Source: Saccharopolyspora sp. SCSIO 74807 (lineage in GTDB: Bacteria > Actinomycetota > Actinomycetes > Mycobacteriales > Pseudonocardiaceae). Taken from it: 64,000 nucleotides of DNA. The stretch lies in NCBI RefSeq assembly GCF_037023755.1, contig NZ_CP146100.1, forward strand, positions 2,358,501-2,422,500. Reading direction: 5' to 3'. Shown piece after piece: positions 1 through 9,151 of this stretch (position 1 is its first letter; each line of letters begins with the position of its first letter). A program made the translations under genes and the position numbers. The notes under the pieces are model-generated. The model did not search any database. It had not been told where the DNA came from and saw only the letters and a program-made list of their open reading frames with translations.

Positions 1-535
1 TGTTCGCCTCGATGCAGTAGGCGCGCAGCGGCTCGTCGCCCTGCGGAATCCAGCGGTGCGTCGTCGCGCGCGGCAGCAGGACGTAGTCGCCGCCACCCGC
101 CCGCAGCTCGCCGAACACGGTTTCCACGACGGCATCGCCGGACTCGAGGTAAACGCACTCGTCGCCGATGGCGTTGCGGTACAGCGGCGAAGCCTCCCCG
201 GCCGCCACGTAGGAGATCCGCACGTCGCCGTTGCCGAGCACGAGCCGCCGCCCGGTCACGACGTCGCGGGCCTTCCACTCCCGATCGTCGAACAGCTCGT
301 GCAGCTTCAGGTGCCGCGGCTTCAGCGGATGGTTGGCCACCGTGGACTGATCGGGCAGTTCCCACGGGGTCGCGTCGACGATCGCCGAGGGGATTTCGCG
401 GTGGTACAGCAACGATGAATCCGAGGAGAAGCCTTCCTCGCCCATCAGTTCCTCGAAGTACAACGTGCCTTCGGCGCTGCGGTGCTGGGTGTGCCGCTTC
501 GGTGGCACCTCACCGATTCGGCGGTAGTACACCAT
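1..535 (-). CDS. hmgA: Homogentisate 1,2-dioxygenase, N-terminal part (cut by window edge)
   Basis: Homogentisate 1,2-dioxygenase opens the ring of homogentisate to maleylacetoacetate in tyrosine/phenylacetate-type aromatic catabolism. The first 178 codons are present and the frame is open to the window edge. The N-terminus reads MVYYRRIGEVPPKRHTQH, followed by ELMGEEGFSSDSSLLYH and a cupin-like strand region ending in RATTHRWIP; this order is typical of actinobacterial HmgA. The ATG at 535 is preceded by GGAGGGAG on the minus strand, and a good promoter lies about 90 bp upstream. It follows chsH3 in the same direction but with a 157-bp gap, so it is probably a separate transcript. The catalytic C-terminal half is outside the window. 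Family assignment is from recognised sequence, not a search. Confidence 0.85.
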   Translation of the reverse strand, partial: MVYYRRIGEVPPKRHTQHRSAEGTLYFEELMGEEGFSSDSSLLYHREIPSAIVDATPWELPDQSTVANHPLKPRHLKLHELFDDREWKARDVVTGRRLVLGNGDVRISYVAAGEASPLYRNAIGDECVYLESGDAVVETVFGELRAGGGDYVLLPRATTHRWIPQGDEPLRAYCIEAN

Positions 536-628
536 GCTGCGCTCCCTCCGGTTCCTGCGAATCGACACTCGCACGAGCAGCCAGTCGGACTCCGCGTTGC
601 ACATCTCGAAACGCGATGCGCGAATCCG

Positions 629-658
629 ACTATCCGGCGGTCGTGCGGCGACTGTCAA
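629..658 (-). promoter_or_regulatory. Sigma-70-type promoter for hmgA
   Basis: On the minus strand TTGACA (658-653) is followed after 18 bp by GATAGT (634-629), close to the actinobacterial housekeeping consensus. It points into hmgA, whose start codon is at 535. It lies in the only clear gap between chsH3 and hmgA. Confidence 0.6.
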
Positions 659-674
659 TTCGCCGCAGCGAGCC

Positions 675-702
675 GCGATCAGCCGACCGCGATCAGCCGA
701 CC
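675..702. repeat. Two tandem 14-bp copies at the chsH3 stop codon
   Basis: The 14-mer gcgatcagccgacc is present twice in direct tandem (675-688, 689-702). The chsH3 stop TGA lies in the second copy; the first copy carries a further TGA just after it. It looks like a replication-slippage duplication at the gene end. Confidence 0.7.
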
Positions 703-1547
703 GCGAGCACCACGTCCGAAAGCACCCGCGAGTCGCGCTCCACGACGGAGGACTCCGCGACGAGGCTGCCGCCCTCGTCCCAGATCCGGGTCCGGATCGT
801 CTCGCCGGGGAAGACCACGCCGGTGAACCGCGCGGCGAAGGACGAGACCCGCTCCGCCTCGCCGCCCAGCGCGTTGTCCACCACGGCCTTGCACACCACG
901 CCGTAGGTGCACAGGCCGTGCAGGATCGGCTGCGGATAGCCCGCCGCCTCGGCGAACGCGGGGTCGGCGTGCAGCGGATTCCGATCGCCGCAGAGGCGGT
1001 AGAGCAACGCCTGCTGCGGCTGGGTGACCGAGTCCGCGACGATGTCCGGCTCGCGCTCCGGCGGCTGCACGCGGTGCGACGGCCCGCGCTCACCGCCGAA
1101 TCCGCCTTCGCCGTGGGCGAAGATCGACGACCGGGTGGTGCACAGCGCTTCGCCGTCCACGGTCAGCGTGCTCTCCTGCACGATCACCGCGGCCTTGCCC
1201 TTGTCCTGCACATCCGCGATGCGGGTGGTCGAGCGTCCGCGGCCGCTCGTCGGGATGGGGCGGTGCACGGCGATCTCCTGCCCGCCGTGCAGCACCTTCG
1301 CCAGGTCGATCTCGACACCGGGGAAGGAGACCGCGGGCGGCTCGGACTGCCGCAGGTTCGGCGCGACGACCGCGAACGTGGGCAGCACCCGCAGGTCCCG
1401 CTCGTAGGCGTAGCGCAGCTCGCCGGGGTCGGTCGGCGGATCTCCGGCTCCGAGGGCCAGGTGGTAGAGCAGCACGTCGGAGGAATCCCACTCGACGTCC
1501 TGGGCGGCCACCGTCGCCCCGATGGCGACGTCCGGATCGATCGGCAT
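693..1547 (-). CDS. chsH3: MaoC-type steroid enoyl-CoA hydratase (ChsH3-like)
   Basis: R-specific enoyl-CoA hydratase of the double hot-dog MaoC family, 284 aa. In Mycobacterium tuberculosis ChsH3 (Rv3538) hydrates the first side-chain enoyl-CoA of cholesterol, and it lies beside kstD there as well. The C-terminal hot-dog domain carries the hydratase signature GDRNPLHADP (about residue 186), followed by PILHGLCTYG. The N-terminal half is the degenerate hot-dog typical of eukaryotic-like MFE-2 hydratases. The ATG at 1547 has AAAGGA seven bases upstream. It is 90 bp downstream of kshB on the same strand and probably belongs to that transcript. Substrate assignment is by homology and neighbourhood. 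Confidence 0.8.
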   Translation of the reverse strand: MPIDPDVAIGATVAAQDVEWDSSDVLLYHLALGAGDPPTDPGELRYAYERDLRVLPTFAVVAPNLRQSEPPAVSFPGVEIDLAKVLHGGQEIAVHRPIPTSGRGRSTTRIADVQDKGKAAVIVQESTLTVDGEALCTTRSSIFAHGEGGFGGERGPSHRVQPPEREPDIVADSVTQPQQALLYRLCGDRNPLHADPAFAEAAGYPQPILHGLCTYGVVCKAVVDNALGGEAERVSSFAARFTGVVFPGETIRTRIWDEGGSLVAESSVVERDSRVLSDVVLAVG

Positions 1548-1637
1548 CTGGCGTCCTTTCGCAGTGCGTTTTCCGGCGGTGCGGGAGAATTCGCGCGCCG
1601 AGTCGCCGAGCCGAAGAACCGACGACCCTGAGCCCGT

Positions 1638-2675
1638 TCATTCGTAGCTGACGTGCACCTCGTCGGTGACGGGCAGCGCTTGGCAGGCGAGCACGATGCC
1701 CTCGTCGAGGTCTTCCTGCTCGAGGATGTCGTTCTGCTGCATGGCGACCTCGCCGCTGTTGATCCGGCACGCGCACGCGCTGCACGCGCCCTGCCTGCAC
1801 GAGAACGGCGCGTCGATGCCGCGTTCCAGCAGCAGGTCCAGCAGGCGCTGCTGCCGCGGCCAGGTGATCCGGTGCTGCTCCCCGTCGATGTCGACCTCGA
1901 CGGTCGCGGCGTCCTCGCCGGAGGCTTCGACCGGCTCCGGCGCGTCCTCGAACGGGTTCTGCTCCAGGGACAGGAACTTCTCGACGTGCACCTTGTTCGT
2001 GCTCACGGCTTTGAGCGCCTGGGCAGCGATGTCCATGAAGGCCGCCGGTCCGCACACGAACGTCTCGTAGTCCGCGAACGGCTCGGCGAGCGCTTGCAGC
2101 GCCGACGCCTCCGGCAGCCCTTGCACCGCCTCCAGCCAGTGCACGACGGTCAGCCGCCCGGGATGCCGCGCGGCCAGGTCCCGCAACGCATCCGCGAAGA
2201 TCACGGACCTCTCGTCCCGGTTCGCGTAGACCAGCACGACCCGGCCGTCGCCGCGCGCCAGCGCCGACCGCACGATGGACATGATCGGCGTGATCCCGCT
2301 GCCGCCCGCGAACAGCAGGAAGTTCCCGTCCAGCGACTTCGGCGTGAACACCCCCGCGGGCGGCAGAACCTCCACAGTGGACCCGGCGGTGATGTTGTCG
2401 CACAACCAGTTGGAGCCGTGCCCGCCGTCGACCCGCTTGACCGTGACGCGCAGCGCGCCGTCGGTGTGCGGGGAACTCGACAGCGAGTAGCAGCGGGCCA
2501 CCGACCCGCCCCGGTCGTCCGGGACCCGCAGGGTCAGGAACTGGCCGGGTGCGTAGCTGAACGCCTCGTCGGCGTCCTCGGGAACCGCGAACACCAGTGA
2601 ACGGGCGTCGGCGGTCTCCTCGACGACCTCGTCGACCTTCAGCCGATGGGATTCGGGGGTCCGTGGTGCGGACAT
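1638..2675 (-). CDS. kshB: 3-Ketosteroid 9-alpha-hydroxylase, reductase component
   Basis: KshB passes electrons from NADH through FAD and a [2Fe-2S] centre to the Rieske oxygenase KshA, which hydroxylates C9 of AD/ADD and, with KstD, opens ring B. The sequence has a ferredoxin-reductase fold with the FAD motif RCYSLSSSP, an NAD-binding region around GGSGITPIMS, and a C-terminal plant-type ferredoxin domain with CRQGACSACAC plus a later CQA cysteine. The ATG at 2675 is chosen because GGGAG lies six bases before it; the in-frame ATG eight codons earlier has no ribosome-binding site. Length (345 aa) fits the family. It lies downstream of kshA and a small gene, separated by a palindromic repeat that may reduce readthrough. 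Confidence 0.93.
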   Translation of the reverse strand: MSAPRTPESHRLKVDEVVEETADARSLVFAVPEDADEAFSYAPGQFLTLRVPDDRGGSVARCYSLSSSPHTDGALRVTVKRVDGGHGSNWLCDNITAGSTVEVLPPAGVFTPKSLDGNFLLFAGGSGITPIMSIVRSALARGDGRVVLVYANRDERSVIFADALRDLAARHPGRLTVVHWLEAVQGLPEASALQALAEPFADYETFVCGPAAFMDIAAQALKAVSTNKVHVEKFLSLEQNPFEDAPEPVEASGEDAATVEVDIDGEQHRITWPRQQRLLDLLLERGIDAPFSCRQGACSACACRINSGEVAMQQNDILEQEDLDEGIVLACQALPVTDEVHVSYE

Positions 2676-2746
2676 GAACACTCCCAGGATCTGTTTCATC
2701 AGCGGCCAAGCCGCTCGCGGTGGGAGACGCCGGTGGCACGCAGTCG

Positions 2747-2795
2747 GTGAACGGACCGTTCGTCCCGCTGGATTGGTCGAACGGTCCGTTCGCTC
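2747..2795 (+). repeat. Intergenic double-hairpin palindrome, copy 1
   Basis: Two arms (gtgaacggaccgttcg and cgaacggtccgttcgctc) pair with each other, and each arm is also self-complementary (gaacgg-n-ccgttc). They flank the core tcccgctggattgg. The last bases supply the TGA stop (2796-2794) of the minus-strand gene next to kshA, so it probably acts as a 3'-end hairpin or terminator there. Nine such copies occur in the window. Confidence 0.85.
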
Positions 2796-3129
2796 ATCTC
2801 GTTTCGGAGTCGGGGGCGTGCGCCGACTGGTTGACGCTGGCCGACAGGTCCGGACAGCCGTCGACGTGCGCGGTGTTGCCGCCGGGGGCGTGGGTGGTCA
2901 GTTCGGGGCAGTTCTCGACGGCTTCGGCGGTCCACTGGATGCTGGTGTGGTCGGGGCTGTTCTTCTTCGCCAGCACGCAGGAGCCGCACCGCGCGCACTC
3001 CACCGGGCGCAGCCCGCCTTCCAGCTGCTCGCGGCGGTCCGCGGCGGTGCGCTCCCGCAGCCGCGCCCGCACCTCCGGCCGGTCGTCGAAGGACGGCGCC
3101 TTGGCCCAGCTGTCCGCAGCCACGCTCAC
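2794..3129 (-). CDS. Small Cys-containing protein coupled to kshA
   Basis: 111-aa protein, probably soluble, with no recognised catalytic domain. The middle contains CARCGSCVLAKK followed by two further single cysteines, a spacing that could hold a metal. The N-terminal half is highly charged and helix-forming (RARLRERTAADRREQLEGG). The GTG start overlaps the kshA stop as GTGA (3129-3126), so translation is coupled to kshA. The stop codon lies in a palindromic repeat. A small gene beside kshA is also found in mycobacteria. A role in Ksh electron transfer or assembly is a guess from position; it has too few ligands for a plant-type [2Fe-2S] centre. Confidence 0.7.
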   Translation of the reverse strand: MSVAADSWAKAPSFDDRPEVRARLRERTAADRREQLEGGLRPVECARCGSCVLAKKNSPDHTSIQWTAEAVENCPELTTHAPGGNTAHVDGCPDLSASVNQSAHAPDSETR

Positions 3130-4289
3130 GCCCCGTCCGTGGATTGCGCCGCGCGGCGGGCGAGGTTGTCGGCGACCTCCTGCTCCCACGCCTTGTTCGC
3201 CCGCGTGGTGTCCACTTCGAACTCGAACCGGCCGGTCATGTCCTCGGTGACGTCGGCGACGTCCACGTAGAACTGCTCGTACCAGCGGCGCAGCTGGTAG
3301 ACCGGGCCGTCCTCCTCGCACAGCAGCGGGTTGTCGATGCGCGTCTTGTGCCGCCAGATCTCGACGTCCTGCAGGAAGCCGACGCTGGTGTTCTCCGAGA
3401 TCTTGTGCGCGATCTTGTCCGCCTGCCGGTCGTTGAGCCCGGGCAGCTTCTTCGCCAGCACGCCCCACATCAGCACGAACGAGTTCGAGGTGACCGGGTA
3501 GTGGCAGTTGATCAGGATCGTCTCGATCGTGGTGCCGTTGTGCTCGTTCCACAGCCGGTCGATCATGTACGACGGCCCGTAGTAGGAAGCCTCCGAGCGG
3601 CCGAGGTTGTCCTCACCCGCGTAGTTCGACTCGTTGTTGCCGACGTCCGGGCGTCCCTTGGTGTTCAGGTACTGCGTCGCGATGTGGCCGTCGAAGACGT
3701 TCTTGAAGTACGTCGGGAAGGCGTAGTGCACGTAGAAGAAGTGCGCCATGTCCACCACGTTGTCGATGATCTCGCGGCAGTTGGAGCCCTCGATGAGCTC
3801 GGAGTTCCAGCTCCAATTGCTCCACTCGTCGGAGAACACCTCGGGCAGCTCCGGGATCGTGATCTCCGGCGGCGGCGGATTGCCCTCCGGGTCGTTCCAC
3901 ACGAACAGCTGCTTGTTGCGCTCCATGCAGGTCCACGCCTGGGTGCGGGCGCGCAGCGGAACCCGCTTGGCGTACGGGATGCCCGCGCAGCGGCCGTCGC
4001 CCGACCAGCGCCAGTCGTGGAACGGGCAGGCCACCGCGTTGTCCTTGATCGTGCCCTGGCTGAGGTCGCCGCCCATGTGCCTGCAGTAGGCGTCGAGCAC
4101 GTTCAGCTCGCCGTCGCTGGATTGGAAGACCACCAGCTTCGTGCCGAACACCTCGACGGAGTGCGGTTTGCCGTCCTTGAATGGTTCGGACAGCCCAAGG
4201 CAGTGCCAGCCCCGGGCGAACCTGGTCGGCGGGGTGCCGACGTCGATGGTCCGCACGTCGCTGTGGCCGTTGTGCTCCGGCTGAGTCAT
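3126..4289 (-). CDS. kshA: 3-Ketosteroid 9-alpha-hydroxylase, Rieske oxygenase component
   Basis: KshA is the terminal oxygenase that 9-alpha-hydroxylates androstadienedione or steroid-CoA esters, making the product that fragments to the secosteroid 3-HSA. The 387-aa protein shows the Rieske ligands C69/H71 and C88/H91 (CRHMGG, CPFHDW) and the mononuclear iron motif NVVDMAHFFYVH (H183, H188). A later acidic ligand lies in FLQDVEIWRH. The ATG at 4289 has GGAGGAG seven bases upstream; the much longer open frame on this strand is an artefact reaching into kstD. It lies 56 bp after kstD and overlaps the next gene by four bases, so kstD-kshA-small gene form one operon. Confidence 0.96.
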   Translation of the reverse strand: MTQPEHNGHSDVRTIDVGTPPTRFARGWHCLGLSEPFKDGKPHSVEVFGTKLVVFQSSDGELNVLDAYCRHMGGDLSQGTIKDNAVACPFHDWRWSGDGRCAGIPYAKRVPLRARTQAWTCMERNKQLFVWNDPEGNPPPPEITIPELPEVFSDEWSNWSWNSELIEGSNCREIIDNVVDMAHFFYVHYAFPTYFKNVFDGHIATQYLNTKGRPDVGNNESNYAGEDNLGRSEASYYGPSYMIDRLWNEHNGTTIETILINCHYPVTSNSFVLMWGVLAKKLPGLNDRQADKIAHKISENTSVGFLQDVEIWRHKTRIDNPLLCEEDGPVYQLRRWYEQFYVDVADVTEDMTGRFEFEVDTTRANKAWEQEVADNLARRAAQSTDGA

Positions 4290-4345
4290 CGCTGTCTCCT
4301 CCGTCCGCCCCCCAACGGGGCTCGATGCGGTTCTCGTCAGCTCGG

Positions 4346-6043
4346 TCATTCGGGTTGCCGTGCGGCCGGCTGCGCCGCCATGTGCAGCGCGGCCAGGTAG
4401 CCGAAGGTCATGGCGGGGCCGAGCGTGGCTCCCGGCCCCGCGTAGGTGCGGCCCATCACCGCGGCGCTGGCGTTGCCCGCCGCGTACAGACCGGGGATCG
4501 GGGTGTCGTCGTCGCGCAGCACCCGCGCGTGCACGTCCATGCGCAGGCCGCCCTTGGTGCCCAAGTCTCCGGGAACGATCTTCACGGCGTAGAACGGCGG
4601 CACTTCCAGCGGAGCCAGGCACGGGTTGGGGCGGTTGCGCGGGTCGCCGTAGTAGTGGTCGTAGGCGCTGCGGCCGCGGTGGAACTCGGTGTCCTCGCCG
4701 CTGCGGGCGAAGCCGTTGAACCGGTCCACGGTGCCGCGCAGGGTCTCGGCGGGCAGGTCGATCTTGCGGGCGAGTTCTTCGACAGTGCCCGCCCGGCGCA
4801 CCGCTCCCGCGTCGTACCAGCGCCGGGGCAGCGGTTGCCGCGGCCCGAGTCCGGCGAACACGTAGCGGTTGCGGTAGCGCTGGTCGGCGATCAGCCAGGT
4901 CGGCATGTTCCGCGCGGGCCCGTCGCCGTCGCCGTACATCGCGTGCACCGCGTCCACGTACGGCGCTGCTTCGTTGACGAACCGCTGCCCGTCGCCGTTG
5001 ACCAGGATGCATCCCGGCAGGGTGCGTTCGGCCAGGCAGAACCACGGGCCGCCGGTGAGCGGGATGGACGGTCCCCACCAGGCGTCATCCATCAGGTCGA
5101 TCGAGGCGCCGATCGCCTGCGCGGCCTGGATCGCGTCGCCGGTGTTGGCCTTCGCGCCGACCGTCCACTGGGTACCGATCGGTTCGCGCTGGTGCTGCTT
5201 GCGCATGACCTCGTTGTGCTCGAAACCGCCGGCCGCGAGCACCACGCCGCTGCGCGCGTGCAGTGTGGTGCGTTCGCCCGCGCGGTCCACGACGACGCCG
5301 GTCACGCGGCCTTCGTCGTCCTGGACCAGGTCGAGCAGCGGGGTGTTCAGCCACAGCGGCACCTGCTCGTTGCGCAGTCCGACGCGCAGCCCGGCGGCGA
5401 GCGCTTGCCCGCGCACCAGCAGCCGTTTCCGCATCAGCTGCGCGAAGGCCCAGCGCAGTCCCACCCGGACACCGCGCAGCACGCCGCGCGGATGCCGGGC
5501 GAGCAGGTTCACCCAGCGGAAATCGGCCTGGGTGACCACGAAGTTCGGTGGTGCCTTGGTGAAGTCCGGTTCCAGCTCGGCGAGATCCTGCCCGAGCACG
5601 CGCCCGTCCAGCGGAGCGGGCTCGATGGACCTCCCGCCGGGACGGCCGCCGGGCGCCTCCGGGTAGTAGTCGGAGTATCCCGGCACCCACCGCATCCGCA
5701 GCGGAGTGCGCCGCAGCACCGTCGCGAGCATTTCCGGTCCGTGCTCCAGGAAAGCCCTGCGCAGCTCGGCGGGCGCGGTGCTGCCCACGATGTGGTCGAG
5801 GTAGGCGGTGGCGTCGTCGGTGGTGTCCTCGATGCCTGCGCGCGCGAGCACGTGGTTGTTCGGCACCCACAGCCCGCCGCCGGAGCGGGCGGTGGATCCG
5901 CCGTAGCGGGCGGCCTTCTCCACCACCACGGCGCGCAAGCCCTGCCGCGCGGCGGTGATCGCCGCGGACAGCCCGGCTGCGCCGCTGCCTACGACCACGA
6001 CGTCGAACCGGTGGTCCGGCGTCTCCGGGGCGGCTGCGCTCAT
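4346..6043 (-). CDS. kstD: 3-Ketosteroid delta-1-dehydrogenase
   Basis: Flavoprotein that introduces the C1-C2 double bond of ring A, acting with KshA to open ring B. At 565 aa it has the N-terminal FAD motif GSGAAGLSAA (G19-x-G-x-x-G24), then VVEKAARYGGSTARSGGG, and the C-terminal signature GLYAAGNASAAVMGRTY and GPGATLGPAMTFGY, all typical of KstD. The ATG at 6043 has GGAGG six bases upstream. It is the first gene of the minus-strand operon, divergent from hsaE. A perfect KstR-like palindrome at 6067-6080 lies 24 bp before the start and could control both directions. Confidence 0.95.
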   Translation of the reverse strand: MSAAAPETPDHRFDVVVVGSGAAGLSAAITAARQGLRAVVVEKAARYGGSTARSGGGLWVPNNHVLARAGIEDTTDDATAYLDHIVGSTAPAELRRAFLEHGPEMLATVLRRTPLRMRWVPGYSDYYPEAPGGRPGGRSIEPAPLDGRVLGQDLAELEPDFTKAPPNFVVTQADFRWVNLLARHPRGVLRGVRVGLRWAFAQLMRKRLLVRGQALAAGLRVGLRNEQVPLWLNTPLLDLVQDDEGRVTGVVVDRAGERTTLHARSGVVLAAGGFEHNEVMRKQHQREPIGTQWTVGAKANTGDAIQAAQAIGASIDLMDDAWWGPSIPLTGGPWFCLAERTLPGCILVNGDGQRFVNEAAPYVDAVHAMYGDGDGPARNMPTWLIADQRYRNRYVFAGLGPRQPLPRRWYDAGAVRRAGTVEELARKIDLPAETLRGTVDRFNGFARSGEDTEFHRGRSAYDHYYGDPRNRPNPCLAPLEVPPFYAVKIVPGDLGTKGGLRMDVHARVLRDDDTPIPGLYAAGNASAAVMGRTYAGPGATLGPAMTFGYLAALHMAAQPAARQPE

Positions 6044-6066
6044 GGCACCTCCATCGCAGTTGTTAT

Positions 6067-6080
6067 TGAAACATGTTATA
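6067..6080. promoter_or_regulatory. KstR-like operator between kstD and hsaE
   Basis: tgaaacatgttata matches TNNAACNNGTTNNA at every fixed position. It lies in the divergent kstD/hsaE intergenic region, so binding of KstR (the cholesterol-responsive TetR repressor) could control both operons. Confidence 0.75.
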
Positions 6081-6227
6081 GTTCTTGGGCGGGATGGCGC
6101 TATGGTGTGTCGCAGAAACTTGGATTCGGCCCGGTCGGACGACGATGAGAACCTGTTCCAATCGGTGCTGACGAGGGGCGCCGCCGCAGTCGTCCCCGGC
6201 CGCTGCGGCACGGAGTCGGGAGGCGAT

Positions 6228-7022
6228 GTGCTCACGAGTGAACAGCGCGACGGGCTCGCGCAGCGGCTGTGGTGCGCCGAGCGCGACCGGGCGCCGATCG
6301 CCCCGCTGATCGATGCGCACCCCGAGCTGACCGCGGTGGACGCCTACGAGATCCAGCTCGGCAACATCCGCCGCCGGCTGTCGGCGACCGAGGTGGTCGG
6401 GCACAAGGTCGGCCTGTCCTCACCGGTGATGCAGCGGATGATGGGCGTGGACGAGCCCGACTACGGCCACCTGCTCGCGGACATGCGGCTAACCGAGGAC
6501 CGGCCGGTCGACGCGGGCCGCTACTGCCATCCGCGGGTCGAGGTCGAGGTCGGCTTCCTGCTCGGCGCGGACCTGCCGGGCGAGTCCTGCACCGAGCAGG
6601 ACGTGCTGGACCGGACCGAGGCGCTCGTCCCCGCCATCGAACTCATCGACAGCCGCATCGCGGACTGGCGGATCAGCCTGCCCGACACCATCGCCGACAA
6701 CGCGTCCTCGGCCGGATTCGTGCTGGGGCAGGAGCGGATTCGTCCGGACGAGGTCGATCCGCGCGCGATCGACGCGGTGCTGTGCCGGGACGGCGAGCAG
6801 ATCGCCGCGGGCAGTTCGGACGCCGTGCTCGGCAACCCGGCGACCGCGGTGGCGTGGCTGGCGCGCAAGGTCGCGAGCTTCGGCGTCCGGCTGTGGGCGG
6901 GCAACGTCGTGCTGCCCGGCTCGTGCACCCGCGCGGTCGATGTTTCCGCAGGCCAACGGTTCGCTGCGGAGTTCAGCGCGGACGGTCGGCGGTTGGGCGA
7001 GGTTTCCGTGTCGTTCGTGTGA
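6228..7022 (+). CDS. hsaE: 2-Hydroxypenta/hexa-2,4-dienoate hydratase
   Basis: HsaE hydrates 2-hydroxyhexa-2,4-dienoate, released by HsaD from ring A, to 4-hydroxy-2-oxohexanoate. The 264-aa protein belongs to the fumarylacetoacetase-like hydratase family ([41 protein letters not shown]). The GTG at 6228 is preceded by GGGAGG with a five-base spacer; an upstream open frame in the same phase lacks such a site. It is first in an operon with hsaG and hsaF, the next two steps. Confidence 0.93.
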   Translation: MLTSEQRDGLAQRLWCAERDRAPIAPLIDAHPELTAVDAYEIQLGNIRRRLSATEVVGHKVGLSSPVMQRMMGVDEPDYGHLLADMRLTEDRPVDAGRYCHPRVEVEVGFLLGADLPGESCTEQDVLDRTEALVPAIELIDSRIADWRISLPDTIADNASSAGFVLGQERIRPDEVDPRAIDAVLCRDGEQIAAGSSDAVLGNPATAVAWLARKVASFGVRLWAGNVVLPGSCTRAVDVSAGQRFAAEFSADGRRLGEVSVSFV

Positions 7023-7093
7023 CCGGGCCGGCGAGGTTCCGGGCAAGCGAGGTTCCGGGCCAGCGAGATTCAGCGAGGTTTCGAGGAGCGCAG

Positions 7094-8005
7094 ATGAGTG
7101 CGAGGAAAGCGACCGCGGCGATCGTCGGATCCGGCAACATCGGGACCGACCTGCTCTACAAGCTGCACCGGTCCGGGCTGGTCGAGCCGCGTTGGATGAT
7201 CGGCATCGACCCGGCCAGCGAAGGGCTCCGCCGCGCAGCCGAGCTCGGCGTGCACACCAGCGCCGCCGGGGTGGACTGGCTGCTCGACCAGGACGAGCGG
7301 CCCGACCTGGTCTTCGAGGCGACGTCGGCGTCGGTGCACCGCGCGAACGCGCCCCGCTACGCCGCCGCCGGGATCCGGGCGATCGACCTGACTCCGGCGT
7401 CGGTGGGGCCGTCGGTGATCCCGCCGGTGAACATCGGTGCGCACCTGGACGCGCCGAACCTGAACCTGATCACCTGCGGCGGGCAGGCGACGATTCCGAT
7501 GGTGCACGCGGTTTCCCGGGTCGCACCGGTCAGCTACGCCGAGATCGTCGCCTCGGTGGCGTCGGTCTCCGCCGGTCCGGGCACCCGCGCGAACATCGAC
7601 GAGTTCACCAAGACCACCAGCGCCGGTATCGAGACCATCGGCGGTGCGCAGCGCGGCAAGGCGATCATCGTGCTGAACCCCGCCGACCCGCCGATGATCA
7701 TGCGCGACACCATCTTCTGCGCCATCCCGCCGGGTTCGGACACCGACGCGGTCGGCGAGTCGATCACCCGGATGGCCGGTGAGATCGCGGAGTACGTGCC
7801 CGGCTACCGGTTGCTGGCGGAGCCCCAGTTCGACGCCGCCGCGGACCACACCCGGGTCGCCACGTTCGTCGAAGTCGCTGGTGCGGGCGACTTCTTGCCG
7901 CCGTACTCCGGAAATCTCGACATCATGACCGCCGCGGCCGTGCGCGTGGGCGAAGGACTGGCCCGCGCGGGCGCGCTCGACACCGAAGGGGAGCGAGTCC
8001 CGTGA
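7094..8005 (+). CDS. hsaG: Acylating acetaldehyde/propionaldehyde dehydrogenase
   Basis: HsaG oxidises the aldehyde produced by the aldolase HsaF to its CoA ester (propionyl-CoA in steroid catabolism) with NAD+ and CoA, normally within an HsaF-HsaG complex that channels the aldehyde. The 303-aa protein has a Rossmann start ([13 protein letters not shown]), the catalytic cysteine C128 in [11 protein letters not shown], and the conserved [16 protein letters not shown] stretch. GAGGAG lies six bases before the ATG. The 71-bp gap after hsaE holds short imperfect direct repeats of gcgaggttccgggc. The stop overlaps the hsaF start. Confidence 0.95.
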   Translation: MSARKATAAIVGSGNIGTDLLYKLHRSGLVEPRWMIGIDPASEGLRRAAELGVHTSAAGVDWLLDQDERPDLVFEATSASVHRANAPRYAAAGIRAIDLTPASVGPSVIPPVNIGAHLDAPNLNLITCGGQATIPMVHAVSRVAPVSYAEIVASVASVSAGPGTRANIDEFTKTTSAGIETIGGAQRGKAIIVLNPADPPMIMRDTIFCAIPPGSDTDAVGESITRMAGEIAEYVPGYRLLAEPQFDAAADHTRVATFVEVAGAGDFLPPYSGNLDIMTAAAVRVGEGLARAGALDTEGERVP

Positions 8006-9039
8006 CCGAACTGCCCAGGACGTACTCCGATTCCCTCGACCTGCGCGTGACCGACACTTCGCTGCGCGACGGCTCGCACCACAAGCGCCACCAGTTCACC
8101 GCCGACGAGGTCCGCGACATCGTCACCGCGCTGGACGGCGCCGGGGTGCCGGTGATCGAGGTGACGCACGGCGACGGGCTCGGCGGCTCGTCGTTCAACT
8201 ACGGATTCTCGCGCACGCCGGAACAAGAGCTGATCGAGCTGGCGGTGCGCACCGCGCGCAACGCGAAGATCGCGTTCCTGATGCTGCCCGGTGTGGGCGT
8301 GCTCGACGACATCGCCGCGGCGCAGGACAACGGCGCCTCGGTGTGCCGGATCGCCACGCACTGCACGGAAGCCGATGTGTCGGTGCAGCACTTCCAGCTC
8401 GCCCGGGAGCGCGGCCTGGAAACCGTGGGCTTCCTGATGATGGCGCACTCGCAGCCGCCGGAGGTGCTGGCCAAGCAGGCCCGGGTGATGGTCGACGCGG
8501 GCTGCCAGTGCGTGTACGCGGTGGACTCCGCTGGTGCGCTGGTGCTGGAGCAGGTGTCCGACCGGGTTTCGGCGATCGTGGCCGAGGTCGGTGGCGAGGC
8601 GCAGGTGGGCTTCCACGGGCACGAGAACCTCGGTGTCGGTGTGGCGAACTCGATCGCGGCGGCGCGGGCGGGTGCCGTGCAGATCGACGGCAGCGCGCGC
8701 CGATTCGGCGCAGGCGCGGGAAATACGCCGGTCGAGGCGTTCGTCGGGGTTTGCGACAAGCTGGGCATCCGCACCGGTGTGGACTTCTTCGCGATGGCCG
8801 AGGCCGCCGAGCAGGTGGTGCGTCCGGCGATGCCGCAGGAATGCCTGCTGGACCGGTCGGCGCTGATGATGGGCTATGCGGGCGTGTATTCGAGCTTCCT
8901 AAAGCACGCCGAGCAGCAGGCCGAGCGCTACGGCGTCGATGCCGCGGCGCTGCTGGTGCGCGCCGGTGAGCGCAACCTCGTCGGCGGCCAGGAGGACCAG
9001 CTCATCCAGCTGGCCCTGGAGCTGCGCGCCGAATCCTGA
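8002..9039 (+). CDS. hsaF: 4-Hydroxy-2-oxovalerate/oxohexanoate aldolase
   Basis: HsaF cleaves 4-hydroxy-2-oxohexanoate to pyruvate and propionaldehyde. It is a DRE-TIM metallolyase: the metal-binding start [16 protein letters not shown] (Asp18, Arg22) and HGHENLG later in the barrel are visible. Length (345 aa) is normal. The GTG start overlaps the hsaG stop as GTGA, so the two channel partners are translationally coupled. It ends the hsaEGF operon; a hairpin lies 25 bp downstream. Confidence 0.95.
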   Translation: MTELPRTYSDSLDLRVTDTSLRDGSHHKRHQFTADEVRDIVTALDGAGVPVIEVTHGDGLGGSSFNYGFSRTPEQELIELAVRTARNAKIAFLMLPGVGVLDDIAAAQDNGASVCRIATHCTEADVSVQHFQLARERGLETVGFLMMAHSQPPEVLAKQARVMVDAGCQCVYAVDSAGALVLEQVSDRVSAIVAEVGGEAQVGFHGHENLGVGVANSIAAARAGAVQIDGSARRFGAGAGNTPVEAFVGVCDKLGIRTGVDFFAMAEAAEQVVRPAMPQECLLDRSALMMGYAGVYSSFLKHAEQQAERYGVDAAALLVRAGERNLVGGQEDQLIQLALELRAES

Positions 9040-9063
9040 CGCTGCCCGCTGGCGCCTCGGAGT

Positions 9064-9082
9064 GCGGGGCCGCTCGCCCCGC
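9064..9082 (+). terminator. Short hairpin after hsaF
   Basis: gcggggc and gccccgc form a 7-bp stem around a 5-base loop, 25 bp after the hsaF stop. There is no T run, as is common for actinomycete terminators, so function is uncertain. Confidence 0.4.
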
Positions 9083-9151
9083 GAGGTTGGTCGCAGGAGT
9101 CCTTCACTCGCGAGTTCGCGACGGTGGCGCGGCGCGGCTGTCGACAAAAAC

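Noticed and set aside
3126-5078. 650-codon minus-strand frame that would fuse extra sequence to KshA
   Set aside because: The extra N-terminal part lies in another frame of kstD and has no family resemblance; KshA starts at 4289 with GGAGGAG upstream.
4181-6148. 655-codon plus-strand open frame opposite kstD/kshA
   Set aside because: Antisense shadow caused by high GC; the minus strand carries recognised KstD and KshA with ribosome sites.
7023-7093. Imperfect direct repeats gcgaggttccgggc between hsaE and hsaG as a regulatory array
   Set aside because: Only two to three short degenerate copies in a 71-bp operon gap; likely slippage, no sign of an operator.
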